From positions 310,001 through 374,000 of the forward strand of contig CAJZBQ010000001.1 of NCBI GenBank assembly GCA_914767885.1: a stretch of DNA of 64,000 nt, read 5' to 3'. The notes below the pieces were generated by a model that saw nothing but the letters and a program-made list of their open reading frames with translations, was not told where the DNA came from and did no database searches. The position numbers and the translations under genes were made by a program. Origin of the DNA: Blepharisma stoltei (Eukaryota > Ciliophora > Heterotrichea > Heterotrichida > Blepharismidae). This document shows, one piece after another, positions 46,350 through 56,036 of this stretch (position 1 is its first letter; every line of letters starts with the position of its first letter).

Positions 46350-46856
46350 ATGCTCAACGATGCTACGCTACATAAGCAAATTCTTGCAGGATTTCAAAGA
46401 GAGCCAACAGTCGATGACAAATACGGTGTCCACTTCAAATACGAAGATCTGTTTTCTCGTCTTATGGCAGTTAAGATCGAAAGAGAAGGCAAGGCAAAAG
46501 CTTTGATTAGAAGACGGTCTCTCCCAAAGCAAGCCAGATACAATAAATATTTCGATTTAGACATTAAACAAAATGAGGCACTTACTGAAAGAACAGTGCA
46601 TCAAGAGCTTAACCACCAAAAAAATAGAAAATCACTAGCGTCATTAAAATATGGAATTCTTCAGCAAAAGCAGCAAGAAAATGTAAAAAGAAGTCTTTCC
46701 CCATATAGGCAGCCTGATAATGCAAACTTGGATGCCAGAAATAGACCGAAAAATCCATATGAGAAGAGAATCAAGTCTAGAGCAAAATCTTCAATTGAAC
46801 AAAAAGAGAAAATCGAAAGATTAGACAATTTTCATCGTAAACTTATTAAAAACTAA
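46350..46856 (+). CDS. Basic protein, unknown family
   Basis: ATG 46350, 168 aa, no insertion. MLNDATLHKQILAGFQREPT is followed by a very basic middle (KAKALIRRRSLPKQARYNKY) and a Lys/Arg/Ser tail with SLSPYRQP. Pattern suits a nucleic-acid- or microtubule-binding protein; no domain recognised. Confidence 0.6.
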   Translation: MLNDATLHKQILAGFQREPTVDDKYGVHFKYEDLFSRLMAVKIEREGKAKALIRRRSLPKQARYNKYFDLDIKQNEALTERTVHQELNHQKNRKSLASLKYGILQQKQQENVKRSLSPYRQPDNANLDARNRPKNPYEKRIKSRAKSSIEQKEKIERLDNFHRKLIKN

Positions 46857-47163
46857 TTTAAGTGCTTATATATATTTATTTTGGAATTATAAGAAATTAG
46901 AGTACAGTCTATAGCTCACATCCCATTTTTGCTCTTTAGGAGCAATACCTTTGATCATAGGATAATCGACGAAAATGTCAGTTTTTTTTGACAAGTGCAA
47001 TTTAAAATTGACAAATGTAAATTATAGCTCATATTTGTCAATTTTTAATTAGCCCTTTTCATAAAAAATTTACATTTCCGTGGTCTATTCCATAGCAATT
47101 GGTATTGTTGCTAAAGAATCTATAAGGAGTCTTAAGCTATATTATTTTTCGAAATATTATTTA

Positions 47164-50100
47164 ATGGAAGATCGATTTGCCCTAATACAGCCTAAAGAAC
47201 CCAGCAGCCTTTTAAGTTTTCCAAAAAAGCGCACTTACACAGAGCTTCAAGCTGAGTCCAAACCAATTGGTCCTCCACCTCAAACAAAAGCCACAATTCA
47301 AGAAGAGTATAGCAAGCTAAAATTATCAATCGCGGGTGGCCAGACGCTAGAAACATACTTATCGTTAGAAGAGCAGCATTTGGAAATAGAAGACTATAAA
47401 AAACACTCACAGCCTGAAGATCCATATCAACAAGCCACACCTGACTTTATTCTTACTCCCTTGGTAGCGAGCTAACTTTTTTATTTGCTAACCAAAGGGA
47501 TAGTGTTCTACAGAAAAAATTAAACCAAATTTGTAAGTGTTTAAAAAGAAAAATCTTTAAAAAAAATTATACATTTATATAATTAGCTGAAGATCTAATT
47601 ATTATAATAATTAATTGTATATTAAAATATAATTTACACTCAAAAAATTATATTAAAAGCTTTTTGTTGCTATGGAAAGACTTATTTTTCAAAAATAAAA
47701 TGTTTCTAATTATTTTGCTTGTTAACGAAGGGTCTAATTTTCCAAAAATAAAATATTTCCAATTATTTTGATCACTACGAAAGGAATTAGAAAAAGGATA
47801 GAAATCAACGATACTTTGAGAAGTCGCTACAGAGTTTCTCCCAATGCAACAATGCTAAGTGGGATTTTGCCAGAAATTCATAGAGTTTGGTACAGCCTTG
47901 ATAATATTTTGATACTCTGGGACTATACAAGGCCCAATAGCATCATTGAGCACGCAGGATCGAATGATGTGATCGTTGGAGTTGCAATTTTGCCAAAAAA
48001 CACTGAGCTCTTCACCAATAGAGTGTCTTATGTGCTTCTTGTAGCTACAAGGATAGACATGCAATTTATAGGTGTGGTCACAGAGCCAGAGTTTCGTTTA
48101 ATCCCCCTTTAAATTGGAGCAAAGAATCTTGTTCCAATTTATAGGGGATTAATTTTTAAAAAAAATATAAATTGAATTTTAATTTATCTTTATAAGAAAT
48201 TAATTTACGAAATTAATCAATTCAGTAAAAAAACTGTTTAATAATATCCTACTTAAACTTTTTCTGTTAAATTAGGGCAAAAATAATTTTATAAATTATT
48301 AATTTTACCTCTAAAATTTTCCTATTGAAAAATTTTGTTCAATTTACATTGGGGTTAAATTCGCAAAAAAAGTAAATTTTACCTATGCTTTGTTCCAATT
48401 TAAAGGGGAGGAGCTAGTTTCAAGTGAAATGAATGTGACCACTGACGAAGTCGATATGGAATGCTTTACAACATTAAATAATGGCCGAATCTTAATAGGT
48501 GGCGCAGATGGGAATATAAACGAACTTAAATACACAACTAGTTCTTGGTTTTCCTCCACAAAAAAATATAAAAAAGAATGCATTTCAAGTAGTTTCCTGT
48601 CTTTATTCATCCCAGGATTTTTGAAAAGGCATATTAATCCAAACAGCGTAAAGCAGCTTAGCGTCGACTCTTCACGAAATATTCTTTATGCACTGATAAA
48701 ATCCACTGTGAGCATTGCAAGCTACAGAATTGAAGTCTACGATCTAGGCATATATGGAGACACAACGAGAAAAGTGGTAAATATCAATTCAAATGAACTG
48801 TTTCAACGGCTGAGAGAGCATTCTCCAAGACTTGCAAATTTAAGTGGGGAAAGACTTGAAGTCGTCCATATTTCAGCTATTTCGAGAGCTCTATCACTTG
48901 AGTATCATTTGATGGCGCTAACGAGGAATGGGATAAGGATTTATTTTACGTTTCATGAAGCACTCATTGAAATGGAGTATTATGATGAGGGCTATCTTAG
49001 AAGGCCACTGGATGAATACTCGATTAATATAAAATTTCCTCCAGCTTCTACATATAAAAGAGATGAGAAAATCAATTCTCAGCCTTTTGCGTTAGGGATT
49101 ACCTCAGACAAGCCATCAAGCTATGAAATTGCACAACTTATTGAAAACGGCAACCTCATCATTTCAGAAAAAGGAGAAATGGAAGCAAAGCTGGTTAATA
49201 TTGGCAGGTCTTTAAGCAGAATTGCTTTATTCCAAGGGGAAAAAGGAAGATACATTCTTGAGCCAGATGAAACTGTAAGCTGCATAGAGGAGCTAATTCC
49301 CCGTTTTTTATCATAAAGGTCTTTAAAGATATAAAGATAAATATAATTGATATTTTCAGCTGCTTTTATTTAATAGTTTTCTAAATTTTACATTTTTATA
49401 TAATGAATTTATGCTTTATTAATTTATTTTTTAAAATATATAATCTTTTGTAAATAAAATCAGTTTGCTAGAGGGTAAGTGAAGTTGACGTCCAATGCAT
49501 GGCAGAAATCCCAGCTTCAATTAGAATGTCTCCAAATTGTGCTCAGCTCTGCAACTTCTTGCCAAGGAATGAATTCAGATCCACTTTACCTCTCAAATAC
49601 TTAGGATGCAGATCTGGAGATCTATCTTTTCAATGTTTGTCTAATCTTTCCAACATCTTATACAGGCCTCCCAGCAAGCTTCTAGTGTTAACATCTAGCG
49701 AGCTTTTAGAGTTTTCTGAAATTCGTCCAATTGATCTTGTTTATCAAGCACTAATACAAGACCCCCCTAAAGACATCCAACAGATTCGAGACCTTTCCGA
49801 AAAATATGGGATTGTCCACGTTTGTGCGATGCTTGTAGCAATTCTTTCTTCTCCACTGATTTTATCTGCTGAAAATGGGGATATCATAATAATAAAATGG
49901 CTTCGGCGGATAGGGTAATTCACTCCGTGAATTCCCTCTCCTTCTCACCCGCTTTTTATTATTATAGGGCTAGGTTTTTACACGTGGACTTCTGTACAAG
50001 GTGTGTAAAATGGCGAGGACCTTTTATCTCGCCAGCCTTATACAGCGTGTCTCACCTCTTTCCCCTGCCGATATAAAAGGCAGGACCCTTAGGCCGAACA

Positions 50101-53100
50101 GGCGCTGGAGGAAAGTCGGACAGAGCAGGCAACGCGCCAAGCCGCTAGTGTTTCCCGTACTTTTGGATTCCCAAATGGCTTCACGGGGATTAGAAGGAGC
50201 GAGCCGTACAGCGAGGCCCGACTCGAGTACGCGAGTAGCGACAAGACGGAGAAAAAAATATGCCCTCGTGGCATTGTGCATCTAGGGGCCCAACTAGAGG
50301 TCGAGCTAAATTAAGTAATTAAGTAAGAAAATGGGGGATATCCAAACGCCCCTCTCAAGCAAAGAAATGCAAAAAGCTTTTAATTTCTTCAGACAGATTG
50401 GAAATAACAAAATCTGGGACACCTATCTTCACTCTTATAGGCCTGAAGACCCACTAATGGCTCTTGCTGAATTCAAGGCTCTTTATATCCATTTAGGACG
50501 AATTTTGCGGCCAGTTTGAAGCGAAAATATCACCTACTGGGAAGGCGATTATTCAAATCAAACTGAGCAGTTTCATTCTCCTCAGCTAAAGGAGCTAAAA
50601 GACAGGATGATACCCTTCATTAAGTTTATTAGAGATTCATATCCTGAAAGTATTGGCGACGTTGATAAAGGTAACATAAAAAGCTCAGAAGCATCAAAAG
50701 ATCCTATTATCAATATCTATCAGCTATCAAAGCGCATATTAGATGGAATTGAGCTTTTAACTTTACTATCAGACGACTACTCGTTCAGAAAAGTCGTCAA
50801 TGAGCTTACCAATGATGATCAAATGGTTCTTCAGTCCATAACCTTCAGAGACCTAATTTGCACTAGCCAAGGACATATTCTAGCAAAAGCTCTAATTGAA
50901 GCTTATATCACCCAGCTGAGAAATCCAAGAATTTCAAGAGCAAAGAAAGTGCAGCTGGAGGAGTGTTTGAGGAATCTAAATCAAAAATGCTCAAGTTTCT
51001 TCACAACCGCAGACTCTGAAATATATGTGGCTGAAGAATGCTTATCCAAAGCCAAAAGTGAAATGACTGAGCATAAAAATGAGTACATTGAAGAAGCCAT
51101 GAAAAGATTATTAAGAAACGCAGCGTCAGTTGGACTGCAAAAAATTGTGGGAGAACTAAAGGAGTTGGAATTTTATAAAGGAATTATCCACCTTTGCCTG
51201 CAAAAGGCTAAAGATATAGCAGATATCAAAGGCAAAGAATCTGGGTCTGAAGTGTATGATTGCTATCAATATATTTTCCAAATTTTACATGAAATTCAAG
51301 AAGCAATAGATCGATCAAATGTAGTGAGCAATAGCTTTGCTTCATATCCTGCTGACTTTTTAGCTAAGCTTCGAAGTGAAATTATAGACGAGTGCTGTAA
51401 GGTCAACGATAGGCAGCTACACTGGGCTTTGTTTACATGGTTTAATGATATCGGCTCACCTATGGACATTTTGTCTCTGGAAAGTCCATTTGTAAAAGAA
51501 TTCATCGAAAAAACTTACAATTCCAATTCAGCTCCAGACTCCCCTTTGTTGGCTAAATACTGCATGAAAATGAAAGACTTTTTGACTGCATTTAAAGAGT
51601 TCGGGCGAATTGCAATTCTTGATAAAGTGGACATTCCTGTTGAACTGAGAATGGAATACTTAGATTTAAGCTCTCTTTGCTTAGAAAAATATATTGAAAA
51701 TTTCAAGGGAACCCCTCAAGAAACTTCAAAGCTTAAGCAAGAAAAAGATAACTTGGAATTAAGGAAAGACTTGGCAAGAATACAGCTAAATATGATCAAA
51801 GAAATAGGCAGAAAAGTCAATGAAGTACAAAGTGAAGTGGACAGAAATGCACTAGGCACTGCTTACTTACTTACTCCCCCCCCCCCCCTCCGTGAGCGAA
51901 CAAAAAAATTTTGTTCGCTCACGGAGGGGGGTTAATTTTTTTTTTTTAAAAAAAATTTATATATAAATTTTATAAAAAATATTTTTTTCGAAATTTAAAA
52001 AAATCCTAATTTGCAAAAATTGGGAAGCAAATATTAATTTAATTTGCAAAATTTATGTTTTTAAAACGCAATTTGTTTAAAATTAAACAGAATTAGCTCT
52101 AGATTTCATTATACTAATTATCACTTATATATCAAAATTTTTTTCCATTAAAATTTTTTCTATTAAAAAAATTTTTGTTCGCTCACGGAGGGTGGGTTTT
52201 TGGTCAAAAAAATGGCGATTTTTCTAATGGTTTTGTTCGCTCACGGAGGGGGGGGGGGGGGAGTTAGAAATTAGAAGGCGTCTGCCATTTTGATTACGCA
52301 GTCACCACGGATCCCAATGCGGGATTCACCTGCTTTGCGCCGTCTTCGGTTCCACCTTGTTCGAATTGGGGCAATGGTTCGCTGGCCCAAGAATCAGCTC
52401 GAGCACTGCCTTTCTCCTTCTTCAGCTCCTAATGGGCTGGTATTCTGAAGTGAGATTTCACCTAGACGTCTACTCCTCTCCTTGCGGCTTGGGTGTTGAG
52501 TGGGCGGGCTATGGACTTCTGCGGCAAGCTGCTTGAGTGAACGAAGTTGAGCACACAAAAATCCCAAAAAAAAATGGAATTTCTGGTGACCTCTCGGCAA
52601 AAAGGAAAAATTCAAGTCCTGGGGCGTAACTCCCAGTTTCACGCTAGGCACTTGGCCAATTGGTCTAGGTGTTCCCTGTAGACTTAGCTGAGCTTGCCCT
52701 TTCCAAACCTGAACCCCTCCTTTCCTTCGAGGTAAAACCTAATCCTGAATTTGGACTGAGGGCTAGGCTCTGTACAGTACCAGAATTGCTTACCTAGCAT
52801 TGCTATCCATTTCTGGGTTAGTAAAACCTTGCCGGATATAATTAAAATATGTGCTCGGAAGCTGCATGGCCAGGAGGCCATGCTAGGTGGAGACGCCATA
52901 TTTTAATTATGCACTAGGCACTGCATATGAGCTATTAAACAGAAACTTCTTGACTGTAAGTGATCTTTGTGAAAATTTTGCCAAAAAATATGAATTACTG
53001 GATTCACAATTTGAATTGCTGCATTATGTAAAAGAAAACTCCAACATGGAGAACCAAGATGTCATAAATTCTATGAAATCCATTTATATTCCTCTAATTA

Positions 53101-54000
53101 AGTCATTGGCTGATGACAATTGGCCCAATAAAATCATTTCGAAGCTTGAAGAATTCGGAACCAAATACCCTTACGCATTTAATTTGTCTTATATTATAAG
53201 CAAAGCTGAGCCAATAAATGCTTCTAAAAATATTGTAAATAACTGACTTCCTAATCTTGCTTTACAATTGCCCATTGAAGAAGGATACGCTGAGCTCTGG
53301 GATTATTATTATGGTTTTTATAAAGAGTCTAAAGATGATCCGCAAATGTGTTGGACACTATTGGCAAGACTTGAGTTTATATTAAAAACGTGGCTCAGAG
53401 ATCTCAATAAAAAAGCAGTAGAAAGAAACTTGTGGAGCTCTTCGAAAGGGAAAGATTTAGCACCAAATTACAAGTTTGATGAGAGAGCTCAATCAATAAA
53501 TGAATTTTTCATACAGGTTAATAATGATTTGCAGGTTTTGCCAGAAAGCAAAAGATTAAAAGCTGAAAGACAAGTAAAAATGTCAGTTAGGGGTACTACA
53601 TCTGGGCTTAGTGAGAGAAGCTTAAGACTTTTTGAGAGCCTCGGCTCAAGAGAATGGGTCTACATTGTGTTTGGCGTGTATCAGAGAGGTCCTAAGGGAT
53701 TTGACACAGAAGCAGTCTGACAGTTAGGCCGGCCGGCATACTGTTATTTAAAGCTGTAGTCCAAGCTAAGGTCAGAAAGTACGGGACTTAAAGAGTTATC
53801 ATAAACTTAAATTAAAAGCCGAAAATGAGTTCAAAAATTTGTTGGTGAGCTTTGATTCACTTAAAAAGGATACAAAAGGAAGACCTTCAGAGTCAGCACC
53901 TGGGTCCATATTGAGACCTTCTTTTAGAGGGAGGCTTAATTTTTCAGAGTCAAGACCACAAAGTGAAACTGGAAGTGAAAGAAGAAATGCGATGGGCTAA
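47164..54000 (+). CDS. NUP155: Nucleoporin NUP155/Nup170
   Basis: ATG 47164. N-terminal beta-propeller: TTLNNGRILIGGADGNINEL (family 'TDNGRIFLAGKDG.LYE'), SVDSSRNILYALIKS (IDNSRNILYtR), YHLMALTRNGIRIYFTF (QLLAVTHAGVRLYFS). The long alpha-helical C-terminal half runs from 49499 onward. Linker nucleoporin of the inner pore ring. Six insertions: family 3 (47456-47786), family 2 (48101-48413), 167 bp (49309-49475), 457 bp hairpin-rich (49882-50338), 1062 bp composite (51864-52925) and 88 bp (53725-53812). Subtracting them leaves exactly 1470 codons plus stop, close to the family's 1390-1500. The many insertions make the gene the best record of IES types here. Confidence 0.9.
47456..47786. mobile_element. 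Family-3 IES (TSD TTA) in NUP155
   Basis: 331 bp. Ends CTCCCTTGGTAGCGAGCTAAC and, as complement of the right end, ATTCCTTTCGTAGTGATCAA. TSD TTA at 47453-47455 and 47787-47789. Removal gives DFILRKRIEINDTL. Confidence 0.7.
48101..48413. mobile_element. Family-2 element with one repeat unit, in NUP155
   Basis: 313 bp. Left ATCCCCCTTTAAATTGGAGC, right TTCCAATTTAAAGGGGAGGAG. Host copies TTA (48098-48100) and CTA (48414-48416). Removal gives EFRLVSSEMNV. Confidence 0.82.
49309..49475. mobile_element. IES, 167 bp, in NUP155
   Basis: AT-rich; TA-to-TA join gives PRFLSEVDVQCMAEI. Confidence 0.7.
49882..50338. mobile_element. Hairpin-chain, GC-rich insertion in NUP155
   Basis: 457 bp between near-identical AAAATGGG(G)GATATC copies; the join rebuilds AENGDIQTPLSS. 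The interior has at least eight local hairpins in a row (see findings) and is clearly richer in G+C than flanking DNA. Confidence 0.75.
51864..52925. mobile_element. Composite insertion in NUP155 with 16-bp direct repeat and nested MITE
   Basis: 1062 bp between two copies of ATGCACTAGGCACTGC (51847-51862, 52909-52924). Contains a family-1 MITE (51874-52263) near the left end, then ~650 bp GC-rich sequence with a hairpin GCATGGCC-agga-GGCCATGC inside ATAATTAAAATATG...CATATTTTAATTAT. Removal gives RNALGTAYELLNRNFL. Confidence 0.8.
51874..52263. mobile_element. Family-1 MITE (TSD TTA), nested
   Basis: 390 bp, orientation as at 4980. TSD TTA at 51871-51873 and 52264-52266. Confidence 0.92.
53725..53812. 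mobile_element. IES, 88 bp, in NUP155
   Basis: Begins TAGGCCGGCCGGCATACTG; TA-to-TA join gives AVWQLKAENEFKNLL. Confidence 0.7.
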
Positions 54001-54406
54001 ATAAGCAAGGTAATATGAAATAACTGAAATTTACATACTATAGATTAAAAAAGATTAAATATCATATAATTTTATTAGAAAATCAGCCTTATTTATTATT
54101 AAAAATTTATATTTGATTTCCAAGTCTTGTTTTTCCAACAGCCATTAATAATTTCTCTTCAATTTTGCTTTGAAACATTCAAAAGCGAATTTATTTCCGC
54201 TTAAAATAAAAATTCTCAACCATTTTTAGTAGAAATAAAATGTTATCTTTCATTGTCTTATTTTTTACGTAAGTTATTTTCATAAATTAATTTCTCTAGT
54301 TATTTCTAATCCCTTAATTGCTTAATCTCCCTCTCTACTCATTAATATTTTTTCTAATTCGTTTTATGTTCCACACGGATATGAGTTTATTTAAACATTA
54401 ACAAAC
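54001..54406. other. Intergenic, AT-rich
   Basis: Nothing recognised. Confidence 0.5.
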
Positions 54407-54958
54407 ATGCTGTCTATATATTTTAAAACCAAGATGGAACTTGATCTTAAGCTCAGTCAAAGCACTGAATGTCCAATTTGTTTGGACATGCTATATGCCC
54501 CAGTCTCCACTCAATGTGGGCATAATTTTTGCATGACCTGCCTTGAAGAAGTTGTTCGAAATCGATTTTATCATGCGAAATGCCCAATCTGTCGATCAAT
54601 CCTCCCAGCCTCAGGTTACAGAGTAAACCACCTGCTTGAAAATTTCCTATCAATGCTTTTTCCCAAAGAATACCAATTAAGAAGCCAAAGCAGCAATAAC
54701 CAAGCAGCTCTTAACTTACGCTACAGAATGAGAATAAAGCACGGCATCAAACTAGTAATAATAGTCTGCATTGGAATTGCAGCAGGATGGTACGCAAGAA
54801 GAGCGCTGCCTGAGCTAAAGCTTAGGGCTATTCTCAGACTTCTTTCCAAACTGCTTTCATTTATTTTCACAATCATCTGTGGGCATTACTCAGGGTTTGG
54901 CCAAATGCTCATTTCAAACTTTGTTACAACACTATTCAGATCAAGCATCGTCTGGTAA
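54407..54958 (+). CDS. RING-finger membrane protein (E3 ligase-like)
   Basis: ATG 54407 (second Met at 54434 is an alternative). RING C3HC4 at about residues 22-63: CPICLDMLYAPVSTQCGHNF, CMTCLEE, CPICRS, with the proper His and spacing. A TM helix follows (GIKLVIIVCIGIAAGWYARR) and a second hydrophobic stretch (LLSKLLSFIFTIICGHYSG). 183 aa, stop TAA. Membrane-anchored RING proteins usually act as ubiquitin ligases in ER or endosome quality control. No insertion. Confidence 0.85.
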   Translation: MLSIYFKTKMELDLKLSQSTECPICLDMLYAPVSTQCGHNFCMTCLEEVVRNRFYHAKCPICRSILPASGYRVNHLLENFLSMLFPKEYQLRSQSSNNQAALNLRYRMRIKHGIKLVIIVCIGIAAGWYARRALPELKLRAILRLLSKLLSFIFTIICGHYSGFGQMLISNFVTTLFRSSIVW

Positions 54959-55015
54959 TCAACATTATCTATACTTATTTGAGTATCTTTAATTTTAATA
55001 AATTGATAAAATAAT

Positions 55016-55603
55016 ATGCCCAAACAAGTAATACAGCCGATTTCTCTCCTCAAACGAAATTTAAAGTCGAAGCAGCAAATTTTCCACGTTAAAAGTACCC
55101 CGAAAATCCTGTCAAAATATAAGTACAAGAGGAAAAGCTCTGTAGATCTCCAACAACAGTTCACGAAATCGGAGACCACAGAGATCCAAGCAATTGAATT
55201 TGAAGCCCTCCCGAAGACTTTGCAAGCGTATTTCAAGACTTCGCAGATGAAAAACCACATAAAGCCGGACAGATACGCTTCACAAGAGATTCCTGAATTT
55301 CACCACAAGGAAAAGCCAAGCTCGCCTCAGCAGCAAGTAAAGAGCACAACAGAGAAAGTGGAAGATGGGACTGTTTACTGTATATGTAATAGACCTTACC
55401 AGCAAGGAGAAATCATGTTTAAGTGTGAAGGATTTTGCGGCAATTGGTATCATCCGAATTGTATCAATATGCAGGCAAGCGAAACAGAGAGGCAGCTGAA
55501 TACCAATGAGAGGTGGTACTGTCCAGAGTGCTTACAAACGGCGATTGAGGTCATGCAAGATTCGAACGTTGTCAAGGAAAGTAAAAGAATGAGGGCCAAC
55601 TAA
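55016..55603 (+). CDS. PHD-finger protein
   Basis: ATG 55016. Basic N-terminal ~110 residues, then a PHD finger: YCICNRPYQQGEIMFKCEGF CGNWYHPNCI ... RWYCPECL, i.e. C4-H-C3 with the aromatic cage position W. PHD fingers of this form read histone H3K4 methylation. 195 aa, no bromodomain or SET. Only 60 bp after the RING gene, same strand. No insertions. Confidence 0.85.
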   Translation: MPKQVIQPISLLKRNLKSKQQIFHVKSTPKILSKYKYKRKSSVDLQQQFTKSETTEIQAIEFEALPKTLQAYFKTSQMKNHIKPDRYASQEIPEFHHKEKPSSPQQQVKSTTEKVEDGTVYCICNRPYQQGEIMFKCEGFCGNWYHPNCINMQASETERQLNTNERWYCPECLQTAIEVMQDSNVVKESKRMRAN

Positions 55604-56036
55604 TATAAGATAATAGAATTAATATTGATGGTAAAAATAGGTGGTTGAGATAAGATACTATAGTGGATATTGAAAATGATTCTGAATTTTGATACTATTT
55701 GAAATAGAATCATTCATAAAAAGAATGAATATGGAGTGGAGAATTTTTGGCATTTTCTTATTATATATAAATAAACTCAATTAGGAGATGTGCTAAGCAA
55801 TTTTCGCTCAAATTATTTGAAATACGATGATAAAATTGTGAATTTGAATTATATAATATTTTATAGAATAATTTTTTTAGAATTTGTTTTTGAGAAACTT
55901 AATGGCTTGAGAAGCCAAAGGATAATTACCTGTTTGTACTTTCTTTTACATAATAAGCGTTAATTGGATTGTTGAGATATAAATTTATTTCCATATTGAT
56001 AGTAGTTTCAGGAATTAACATTAATAACACTAATTA
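55604..56036. other. Intergenic, AT-rich
   Basis: Nothing recognised. Confidence 0.5.

Noticed and set aside
50095-50260. Resemblance to RNase P RNA (GAGGAAAGTC, GCAGGCAACGC)
   Set aside because: Only two short matches; the 3' conserved region is not seen and the segment is inside an insertion in NUP155.
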